Positions 1-5,952 of a stretch of DNA of 6,549 bases are shown here, piece after piece. The notes under the pieces are model-generated. The model was not told the origin of the DNA and did not search any database. It saw only the letters and a program-made list of their open reading frames with translations. The position numbers and the translations under genes are program-made. Each line of letters opens with the position of its first letter. Within the stretch, counting starts at the first letter, position 1. Origin of the DNA: Nitrospirae bacterium RIFCSPLOW2_12_42_9 (lineage in GTDB: Bacteria; Nitrospirota; 9FT-COMBO-42-15; HDB-SIOI813); contig MHER01000113.1 of assembly GCA_001805205.1 (NCBI GenBank), positions 1-6,549 on the forward strand, given 5' to 3'.

Positions 1-371
1 GGTTTTATTTTATAAGAATCTATGAATATGTGAGTTGCTACGGGGTGTTTAGATGAAGCGCTCACATCTTTATTTAATAAGACACTGGCAAGGTCAACGC
101 TTCCATTTTGTGTATCAAAAGGTGTTGCTCCGCAGCTAAATAGATTCATGGCAGGTGTCAATGACCATTCTGCTGACAGAGAGTTTGGTGTTGAGATAGA
201 TACCTTGTACTGAAGGGAAAGGCTTTTACCTGTGGCTATCCTGATAGGTGGAATTGTTAGTCGGCTTGGGGAATACTCCTTTAATTTGATTTCACGTCGG
301 AAAAGGCCAAACCATCGGGCATGTGGTGCTTCAACCTTGTGTGTTTCTTCCCACCAGTCGCTTAATCCCAT
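1..371 (-). CDS. Unrecognised protein, N-terminal 123 residues (last visible gene of the ATPase operon; runs off the left edge)
   Basis: The frame is open from an ATG at 371 to the window edge, giving 123 residues that start MGLSDWWEETHKVEAPHARW. The start is supported by its junction with the gene before it: that gene's TAA and this ATG share one base (TAATG), a typical termination-reinitiation arrangement. The nearest purine-rich stretch (GAAGGT, 386-391) is about 14 nt away, too far to be a strong independent ribosome site. The N-terminus is rich in Trp and basic residues. Residues about 36-72 alternate hydrophobic and polar residues with several Pro and Ser, suggesting a beta-rich domain. 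There is no signal peptide or membrane segment. I do not recognise the family. From its place behind a DUF2791 ATPase it could be the front of a larger effector such as a helicase or nuclease, but no helicase motif lies in the visible part. Confidence 0.75.
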   Translation of the reverse strand, partial: MGLSDWWEETHKVEAPHARWFGLFRREIKLKEYSPSRLTIPPIRIATGKSLSLQYKVSISTPNSLSAEWSLTPAMNLFSCGATPFDTQNGSVDLASVLLNKDVSASSKHPVATHIFIDSYKIK

Positions 372-937
372 TATAGTGATGTGTTACCTTCAGCTCCATA
401 GACTTCTTTTAGTCCGATGGCTGCTCTCTCAAATGGTTCTACCAGCAGTCCGCGAGAGATTAATTCTTGGAGGAGCCGTATTTCAATCGAATTCTCCCCC
501 GGTCTATTTGGAAACCAAAACAGGTTCATTGGTTCTGTATCTTTTAATGTGTCTTGAGATTCATCACCAGAATAGGATGTAACTTCAATAGCAGGGGCAA
601 GACGGCAGACAGGTATGGAAACCTGAATATCCTGACAGAAAAGCTCGCTTTTAACCTCTTCAGCAAGACAGAGAATCAGTCGCGGTGTTTTAGGACATAG
701 AGAAAGAATAGAGACTGTAAGTTTCCTCATGGCATGCCGCCTAATATCATCCTGCCGCCAAAGAAAAGTATGTGGAGTTTCGATTCGGTTATAGGTAAAT
801 TCAATTGGTTCGCCGTGAGCATTGATAACAAATAATGTACCTGCATAACCAGACTTGTCACCTGCCGCCACTATTCTGAGATAGGCTGCCAATCCCAATT
901 CTTCTATATCGTCAATATCTCTGTAAGGAATTGGCAT
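371..937 (-). CDS. Unrecognised 188-aa protein of the ATPase operon
   Basis: A complete frame of 188 residues starting MPIPYRDIDDIEELG. It begins 6 nt after the stop of the DUF2791 ATPase gene. A strong Shine-Dalgarno stretch (GAAGGAGGG, 950-958) lies inside the last codons of that gene, about 13 nt from the ATG. Its stop overlaps the next start as TAATG. Residues 30-60 read as an alpha/beta segment: hydrophobic strand GTLFVIN, then GEPIEFTYNR and a TPHTFLWR motif, followed by a basic helix (RRHAMRKLTVSIL, 66-78). Residues 85-122 hold hydrophobic strands with three Cys (90, 101, 111). The C-terminal 150-180 region is a predicted helix pair (IEIRLLQELISRGLLVEPFE). No catalytic signature, membrane segment or zinc-finger spacing is evident. 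It is probably a cytoplasmic accessory or adaptor of the ATPase complex. That role is inferred from gene order only. Confidence 0.85.
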   Translation of the reverse strand: MPIPYRDIDDIEELGLAAYLRIVAAGDKSGYAGTLFVINAHGEPIEFTYNRIETPHTFLWRQDDIRRHAMRKLTVSILSLCPKTPRLILCLAEEVKSELFCQDIQVSIPVCRLAPAIEVTSYSGDESQDTLKDTEPMNLFWFPNRPGENSIEIRLLQELISRGLLVEPFERAAIGLKEVYGAEGNTSL

Positions 938-943
938 TACTTA

Positions 944-2206
944 CTATGACCCTCCTTCGCGTTCTTCTTCGGATGAAACCTGGAGATCCGGATTCTCAGT
1001 ATAGTCTTGTTTCATTTCTGTTATTTCTATTTCAACATGACCTTTAGGATCGAGACGTTTCAAGTCCCACTCGGTTATCCATCTTTTCACGTATTGACGC
1101 ATACTGGCAGAACCCGGAAGATTTATTAATAACGCCGTCGGTGGCTCCCAACCATACGCCTGTGCGTAAACGAAACGTATTTTGTTATACGTCTGCTCAA
1201 TAATCGTATCGTCAGGAACCTTTAGGCTGACCATTTCACGCTGAATTATACGCATTCCTCGTTCGGCTTGGCTTGCTAAAAGAAGGTCAGATTCCGACCC
1301 CCTCGCCCTTAGTTTTCCTGGTACCCTCTCTATATCTTCTTTCTCGTCCAGAATTTTGGTCTGAAAATCAGTGGTGATTGCAAATACGGCTGTGATTCCA
1401 GGGAAATTGGCCCCTTCCAGCTTTCCCATCCAGCGTGCTAATTCTGCATAAGATTTAGCCCGCTGTAGAAAAGAGTACCGGCCGATCAGTTCAATTTCGT
1501 CTATAAGCAGGACCCATCCGGAATAGCCAGCGGCTACCATTAAACGAGGTGCAAACTGAAACCGTTGTATGGCCAGATCCCTGAGATTTACTTTCTCTAT
1601 CTTGTAGGTTGACCTTTCTCCACACTCTCTTAGATATTTCCTTATTTCCCCGGTCCCCAGTGGATCTCCAGACCAGAAAGAAATAATGCGATCCCTGAGT
1701 TCCATATTATTCCCCATTCGACTATACAAAAAAAGAGTTGCTGCAAACCTCGAATTCAGTTTAGATTTAGGATCATGAACCCATGTATCGAGTTTTAGGT
1801 ATGCATCGTTTGCCGGATCTAATTTTATTGCAATCGCAGTCAGGGCAGAGCCACGTTTATTGGGTACCATTGCCGTTTCAACCGCAGAACGATATAACTT
1901 AACAGGGTCATGGAGAGGGGTTTCCTTGCCGATAACTATCTTACTGCATACAAAGTTCTCTTCGATAGCAATGTGCTGAAGATACTCGAGGAGATGGGAC
2001 TTTCCCGCACCAAATACGCCTCCTACGAGTAATCCAGGAGACTGAATATCCTCCGTAGCTTCTTCTTTTGCAGTCTTGAGTTGATCTCGGAATCTCTGCT
2101 CAATAGTTGGTTGTTCGCAACCCAGTGAGCGAACGGCATCCCGGTTAGGTACCCCGGAACGTAATGCCTCAATGGCTCGGCGACATTCGATGTTTGGACT
2201 CATCAT
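944..2206 (-). CDS. BrxD/SngB-type P-loop ATPase (DUF2791, BREX ATP-binding domain family)
   Basis: A 420-aa AAA+-like ATPase. The N-terminus (RRAIEALRSGVPNRDAVRSLG, about 9-29) is the characteristic opening of BrxD-like proteins. Walker A is GVFGAGKS at 63-70, with K69 and S70. Walker B is WVLLIDEIE at 231-239, with D236 and catalytic E237. A sensor-1-like strand, ITAVFAITTD, lies at 271-280, and a possible sensor-2 arginine at R370 in SMRQYVKRW. The acidic tail (about 400-420) looks disordered. Length and motif order fit BrxD of type 2 BREX and SngB of Shango, both cytoplasmic anti-phage systems in which this ATPase acts with a helicase or other DNA-acting partner (family knowledge). Two adjacent ATGs (2206 and 2203) are possible starts, and both overlap the stop of the gene before it. 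The family call is made from recalled motifs, not a search, so the exact system remains open. Confidence 0.9.
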   Translation of the reverse strand: MMSPNIECRRAIEALRSGVPNRDAVRSLGCEQPTIEQRFRDQLKTAKEEATEDIQSPGLLVGGVFGAGKSHLLEYLQHIAIEENFVCSKIVIGKETPLHDPVKLYRSAVETAMVPNKRGSALTAIAIKLDPANDAYLKLDTWVHDPKSKLNSRFAATLFLYSRMGNNMELRDRIISFWSGDPLGTGEIRKYLRECGERSTYKIEKVNLRDLAIQRFQFAPRLMVAAGYSGWVLLIDEIELIGRYSFLQRAKSYAELARWMGKLEGANFPGITAVFAITTDFQTKILDEKEDIERVPGKLRARGSESDLLLASQAERGMRIIQREMVSLKVPDDTIIEQTYNKIRFVYAQAYGWEPPTALLINLPGSASMRQYVKRWITEWDLKRLDPKGHVEIEITEMKQDYTENPDLQVSSEEEREGGS

Positions 2207-2219
2207 GCAATATCCTTCT
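2201..2219 (-). promoter_or_regulatory. Ribosome site and overlapping stop/start junction (ATGATG) of the two ATPase genes
   Basis: On the minus strand, AGAAGGA (2219-2213) sits 6 nt before the first of two ATGs (2206-2204) and 9 nt before the second (2203-2201). The upstream gene's TGA (2205-2203) overlaps both. Either start allows coupled translation, which would keep the two ATPases in fixed proportion. The sequence does not decide between the starts; the products would differ by one Met. Confidence 0.7.
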
Positions 2220-3198
2220 GAGGTTCTACGCTGACATTAGGGCATGGCGATAGGCGTATTAACGAAGAGAAGGGATTTGTTCGATATTTGTCGCACACTT
2301 CATCCAGGATTCTCATTTTCAAGGCATCGTATATATATATTCCCCTGCGTTCGTCCGGGTGTAAAAAAGGGGGTGTAGCAATGATAACGATGAAACAAAA
2401 TTCCATATCATCAGTTGTATCAATAAATTGGCGTAAGACTTCGTAAACATCCAATATTGCTGCCATTGAGTAATAGCGACTGTCATCAGCCAGGTCTTTT
2501 GATTTGGGTCGCTGCACAAGGCAACGCGAAATATCTAACGTAATAATAAGCCCGCTCTTACCCGTGAGGTGTAACCAATGAGATAGAGACGATAACATAT
2601 GCCTGGCATTATGTCTCGTTATCTTCTGAAAGATGTGTGCCGGCTTAATCTCTGATACTCTTGATAATTCTCCACGAAGCCATGCCTTGATTACATCGCT
2701 CGGTACTGGGTATGCATCACTCGGATCAATTTGAGACAGACATAACCGCATCATTGCAATCCGGAATTCCTGGCACATTTGATAATCATGGAAAAGGTAC
2801 TTTATAAGGAGTTTTTGTATCTCTACCGGTAATAGTGTTTCATCCAGTTGGTTTAATTCTGAAAGTTTTCGGATATTAAACTCCTGATGCGATGGTACTG
2901 TGTAGCCGTTGTTTGAAAGAAGGCGGGATACAAAAGAAAAGGCTAAATCGTCCCATTCAACCTGCCGTGCAACATCATGGAAGATATGATCGATCATGTG
3001 AACTCCGGTCTTTGCAGCATCTATAGTCGCAAACAGGTATCCTTCAGATTCAGACACACCACACAATTGCTGCTTTAATTCTATGTGATCAATTTCCTCA
3101 GTGGGCACTATGAACTTTACTGCAGCCCCACCATGACGTATGAAATCCTGTAGGTATTCCTTGCGGATCACATCTAAGTATTCCTGAGGTCTTAACAT
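2203..3198 (-). CDS. Degenerate BrxC/BrxD-like ATPase-domain protein, partner of the adjacent ATPase
   Basis: A 331-aa protein. Near the N-terminus (23-29) GGAAVKF occupies the expected P-loop position after a helix and before strand FIVP. It keeps one Lys (K28) but lacks the GxxGxGK[ST] pattern. A Walker-B-like strand, GLIITLDIS (216-224), has D222 but Ile where the catalytic Glu would be. FIVIIATPPF (269-278) fits sensor 1. A conserved-looking arginine block follows (RRGIYIYDALKMRI, 284-297). The architecture suggests a BREX ATP-binding-domain relative that binds nucleotide poorly or does not hydrolyse it, forming a heteromeric pair with the next gene's product. That role is inferred. The start ATG lies 12 nt after the upstream stop. 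A Shine-Dalgarno AGGA (3209-3212) overlaps that stop codon, about 10 nt before the ATG. AGGA also forms a tiny inverted repeat with TCCT next to it. The stop overlaps the next gene by 4 nt. Confidence 0.85.
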   Translation of the reverse strand: MLRPQEYLDVIRKEYLQDFIRHGGAAVKFIVPTEEIDHIELKQQLCGVSESEGYLFATIDAAKTGVHMIDHIFHDVARQVEWDDLAFSFVSRLLSNNGYTVPSHQEFNIRKLSELNQLDETLLPVEIQKLLIKYLFHDYQMCQEFRIAMMRLCLSQIDPSDAYPVPSDVIKAWLRGELSRVSEIKPAHIFQKITRHNARHMLSSLSHWLHLTGKSGLIITLDISRCLVQRPKSKDLADDSRYYSMAAILDVYEVLRQFIDTTDDMEFCFIVIIATPPFLHPDERRGIYIYDALKMRILDEVCDKYRTNPFSSLIRLSPCPNVSVEPQKDIA

Positions 3199-3210
3199 AA
3201 CAGGAGTTTC

Positions 3211-4005
3211 CTATTCATTTGTAAATGAAATACCATAATACTTTTTCACAGAACCTTCTTGCGTGATTACGGTGATCACACCTGTATTTGACCTCGTCCC
3301 TGTGCTGGCAGGAAAGGCCACGGTGAGTCCTTTTTTTATTCTGGTTATACGGCTTTGATCGAGAAGGTAAATGTCCCTTGCGAACTCATGCAGAGAGTAT
3401 TCTTTAGACTGTCCTGGCAAGAGGGTAAGTAAATCGTAAATATCACGAAGCTTAATCACTATTCCCGTATTAATCAGTTCCTTTCCACGGGGCGCAACTA
3501 CAATTTCGTAGGCTGAGAACAAAGATTCCAGAAATGCCTCAGGTTTGAATCGTGGGGGTTTACTTTGCAGGTCCTTTAGATGTTTAACCAGGAAGGATGG
3601 GCGTAGCCGCCTTTCCCGCATTTTATCAATCAGGATAGAACATTCGCCGGACAAAATACGAATAAGGAATGGATAGCAATAAAGTCTATCATCTTGTTCA
3701 AATATTTTTAAACCTATCTGCTTTGCAGCCTCCAGAATCTCTGAGGTAAATGCCTTATTGGATAGATAAGCCTCCTCATCGAAATTCCAATCTTCTTTGG
3801 CATTAGTAAACTGTTGCCGCAGGGCAGTAATCGCCTGTTCCGTAGCCTCTATTGTCTTTCGCAGCTCACGGAGATTTCCTGTTTGTACCGCTTTACGGAA
3901 CTTCTTGAGGGAGCTAACCGCAGCTATTGCCGCCTTGAGGGTTGCATCAGCATCGGCCTCTGTCTTGGCGAGTGCAGTTTCCAAACTTGTGAGGTAAATT
4001 TCCAT
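3211..4005 (-). CDS. Coiled-coil protein of unknown function, first gene of the ATPase operon
   Basis: A 264-aa protein. Residues about 5-72 are Ala/Leu/Lys/Glu-rich with heptad-like spacing and no Pro or Gly apart from G43, so a long helical hairpin or coiled coil is likely. A mixed alpha/beta region follows (about 75-195): a helix ending LEAAKQIGLKIFEQDD, strand RLYCYPFLIRIL, then a basic helix with the block DKMRERRLRP. The C-terminus (about 220-262) is beta-rich, with many Thr/Ser/Gly and lysines that could contact nucleic acid. No nuclease, NTPase or membrane motif is seen. The ATG is the only Met near the front, and an in-frame TAA lies four codons upstream (4015-4017), so the start is well fixed. 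The ribosome site (AAAAAGGGA, 4008-4016) is unusually close to the ATG. As first gene it may be a sensor or scaffold that loads the two ATPases, but this is inference from position. Confidence 0.85.
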   Translation of the reverse strand: MEIYLTSLETALAKTEADADATLKAAIAAVSSLKKFRKAVQTGNLRELRKTIEATEQAITALRQQFTNAKEDWNFDEEAYLSNKAFTSEILEAAKQIGLKIFEQDDRLYCYPFLIRILSGECSILIDKMRERRLRPSFLVKHLKDLQSKPPRFKPEAFLESLFSAYEIVVAPRGKELINTGIVIKLRDIYDLLTLLPGQSKEYSLHEFARDIYLLDQSRITRIKKGLTVAFPASTGTRSNTGVITVITQEGSVKKYYGISFTNE

Positions 4006-4054
4006 ATTCCCTTTTTAATGACCACTAAGCCATATAACTAAAAATGACACCAAA

Positions 4055-4084
4055 AGTTTAGATTGAAATTAGTACACATGTCAA
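4055..4084 (-). promoter_or_regulatory. Candidate sigma-70 promoter of the leftward ATPase operon
   Basis: Read on the minus strand, a perfect -35 box TTGACA (4084-4079) is followed after 18 nt by TAAACT (4060-4055), which matches four of six -10 positions. Transcription would begin near 4048, leaving a leader of about 40 nt before the ATG at 4005. It is the only good promoter seen upstream of the five genes, consistent with one operon. Confidence 0.5.
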
Positions 4085-4126
4085 GATAAATTTGTCTGAT
4101 GATTGTCCAATGCAGAATTGACATGT
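4076..4126. repeat. 9-bp inverted repeat carrying the -35 boxes of the divergent promoters
   Basis: ACATGTCAA (4076-4084) and TTGACATGT (4118-4126) are exact reverse complements, separated by 33 nt. Each arm contains a -35 hexamer plus three more matching bases, and each includes the palindrome ACATGT. TTGTC also occurs at 4092-4096, 4103-4107 and 4128-4132. The arrangement could be a regulator's two-site operator, or merely two similar promoters facing apart. Confidence 0.6.
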
Positions 4127-4148
4127 ATTGTCTTAATTATGATATACT
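4118..4148 (+). promoter_or_regulatory. ettA: Candidate sigma-70 promoter of ettA
   Basis: A perfect -35 box TTGACA (4118-4123) is followed by an AT-rich stretch. The best -10 is TATACT (4143-4148) at a longish 19-nt spacing, or GATATA (4141-4146) at 17 nt. Transcription would start near 4153-4156, giving a leader of about 65 nt before the ettA ATG. The box lies back to back with the leftward promoter. Confidence 0.5.
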
Positions 4149-4219
4149 GCGAAGTCACGATGCAAGAGCAAACAATTAATAAAAGCACTATATGACTGAA
4201 AGAAAGGATTTGAATAAAG

Positions 4220-5905
4220 ATGGGCAATGAACCAAATAAAGTTATCTACTCCATGGTTGGGGTAAGCAAATATTATGATAAGAAGCCGGTATTAAAAGAT
4301 ATCTATCTGTCATATTTTTACGGGGCAAAGATCGGAGTGCTTGGCCTGAATGGTTCAGGAAAAAGCTCCCTTCTCAGAATTCTTGCGGGAAAGGATAAGG
4401 AGTTCATTGGTGATGCTGTCCTCTCTCCAGGATACACCGTTGGTCTCCTTGGGCAGGAGCCAGAGTTGGATGACAGAAAAACCGTACGGGAGATAGTGGA
4501 AGAAGGTGCGCAAGAGGTTGTAACTGCCCTCAAAGAATACAACAGTATTAATGACAAATTCAGTGAACCCATGTCGGATGATGAGATGGCTAAGCTAATT
4601 GAATATCAGGGTAATATTCAGGAGAAACTGGATGCCATGAATGCATGGGACCTGGATTCACGTCTTGAGATGGCTATGGATGCTTTACGTTGCCCTTCGG
4701 GAGATACACCGATCAACGTTCTCTCAGGAGGAGAAAGGCGCCGTGTGGCCCTTTGCAGGCTCCTGCTGCAAAAGCCGGACATCCTGCTTCTTGACGAACC
4801 TACCAACCACCTCGATGCTGAGACCGTGGCCTGGCTGGAGCACCATCTGCAAAACTATGCAGGAACCGTTATAGCAGTAACCCATGACCGCTATTTCCTC
4901 GATAATGTCGCAGGGTGGATCCTGGAACTTGACAGGGGTCAGGGCATTCCCTGGAAAGGGAACTACTCCTCCTGGCTTGAGCAGAAGAAGAACCGCCTCC
5001 AGCAGGAGGAGAAGTCTGAGAGCGAGAGGCAAAAGACATTACAACGGGAGCTTGAGTGGATAAAGATGTCACCAAAAGGACGCCATGCAAAATCAAAGGC
5101 ACGTATAAGTTCATATGAGGCACTACTCAGCCAGGATGCGGAAAAAAGGTCAAAAGATCTGGAAATCTATATTCCTCCTGGACCGCGCCTCGGCAATGTT
5201 GTTATTGATGCAAGTAACGTCAGTAAGGCATATGGTGACAGTATCCTTATGGAGGGAGTGACATTCTCCCTTCCCCCGGGCGGTATTGTAGGGATCATCG
5301 GGCCTAACGGGGCAGGGAAGACCACCCTTTTCCGCATGATAACCGGCCAGGAAAAACCTGATTCAGGGAACTTCAGGGTTGGAGATACAGTAAAGCTGGC
5401 ATATGTTGACCAGACAAGAGATGACCTCGATCCGGACAGGACTATATGGGAGATCATTTCAGGTGGGTTGGATGTTGTTCAGCTCGGCAAGAGGCAGATC
5501 AACTCACGCACTTATGTCGCCCGTTTCAATTTCTCAGGCAACGACCAGCAGAAAAAGGTTTCAATGCTCTCCGGAGGCGAAAGAAACCGCGTTCATCTGG
5601 CACGAATGCTGAAGGAAGAGGCTAATGTCCTTCTGCTTGATGAACCTACCAATGATCTGGATGTAAATACCATGCGTGCCCTGGAAGAGGCATTGGAGAA
5701 TTTTGCAGGCTGTGCGGTGGTCATTAGTCATGACCGATGGTTCCTCGATCGTATCGCCACACATATATTAGCCTTTGAGGGTGACAGCAAGGCAGTCTGG
5801 TTCGAGGGAAACTACTCAGAATATGAGGCAGACAGAAAGGCCCGTCTCGGCGCTGCTGCAGACCAGCCCCACCGCATCAAATACAGACACCTGACCAGAA
5901 GGTGA
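4220..5905 (+). CDS. ettA: Energy-dependent translational throttle protein EttA (ABC-F ATPase)
   Basis: A complete 561-aa ABC-F protein, close to the roughly 555 aa of E. coli EttA. In that family it binds the ribosomal E site and gates the first elongation steps according to the ATP/ADP ratio. ABC domain 1 has Walker A GLNGSGKS (42-49), signature LSGGE (168-172), Walker B LLLDEP (189-194, catalytic E193) and switch H222. An arm-like insertion spans about 95-140. The charged inter-domain linker (about 245-320), which contacts P-site tRNA, contains the EttA-typical block from ILELDRGQGIPWKGNYSSWL to SPKGRHAKSKAR. ABC domain 2 has Walker A GPNGAGKT (361-368), LSGGE (450-454), LLLDEP (471-476, E475) and H504. 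There are no membrane segments. The ATG follows AAGGA (4204-4208) by 11 nt. It is transcribed alone and away from the defence-like operon, and looks intact and functional. It is not a resistance-type ABC-F: the EttA linker and arm are retained. Confidence 0.97.
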   Translation: MGNEPNKVIYSMVGVSKYYDKKPVLKDIYLSYFYGAKIGVLGLNGSGKSSLLRILAGKDKEFIGDAVLSPGYTVGLLGQEPELDDRKTVREIVEEGAQEVVTALKEYNSINDKFSEPMSDDEMAKLIEYQGNIQEKLDAMNAWDLDSRLEMAMDALRCPSGDTPINVLSGGERRRVALCRLLLQKPDILLLDEPTNHLDAETVAWLEHHLQNYAGTVIAVTHDRYFLDNVAGWILELDRGQGIPWKGNYSSWLEQKKNRLQQEEKSESERQKTLQRELEWIKMSPKGRHAKSKARISSYEALLSQDAEKRSKDLEIYIPPGPRLGNVVIDASNVSKAYGDSILMEGVTFSLPPGGIVGIIGPNGAGKTTLFRMITGQEKPDSGNFRVGDTVKLAYVDQTRDDLDPDRTIWEIISGGLDVVQLGKRQINSRTYVARFNFSGNDQQKKVSMLSGGERNRVHLARMLKEEANVLLLDEPTNDLDVNTMRALEEALENFAGCAVVISHDRWFLDRIATHILAFEGDSKAVWFEGNYSEYEADRKARLGAAADQPHRIKYRHLTRR

Positions 5906-5912
5906 TAAGCCG

Positions 5913-5952
5913 GGAAGTTTCACGATTTAAAGCATTTATTCTATGAACTTCC
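5913..5952. repeat. Weak inverted repeat between the convergent gene ends
   Basis: GGAAGTT (5913-5919) and AACTTCC (5946-5952) are complementary, around a loop of about 26 nt that covers the stop of the minus-strand gene. There is no T tract on either side, so it is not a convincing intrinsic terminator. Only 30 nt separate the two stop codons, and no better terminator is visible for either gene. Confidence 0.3.

Noticed and set aside
232..582. A 116-aa plus-strand reading frame.
   Set aside because: It lies antisense across two coupled minus-strand genes, and its composition is not protein-like.
2319..2519. A 66-aa minus-strand reading frame.
   Set aside because: It is a frame-shifted shadow wholly inside the 331-aa ATPase-like gene.
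4160..4195. An 11-codon micro-ORF in the ettA leader, a possible attenuation peptide.
   Set aside because: It has no convincing ribosome site, begins within a few bases of the predicted transcription start, and no alternative hairpins are evident.
4318..5764. Several antisense and out-of-frame reading frames of 60-100 aa.
   Set aside because: All lie inside ettA, whose full frame and motifs account for the sequence.
5906..5935. An intrinsic terminator between ettA and the convergent gene.
   Set aside because: The only inverted repeat has a loop of about 26 nt and no T tract.
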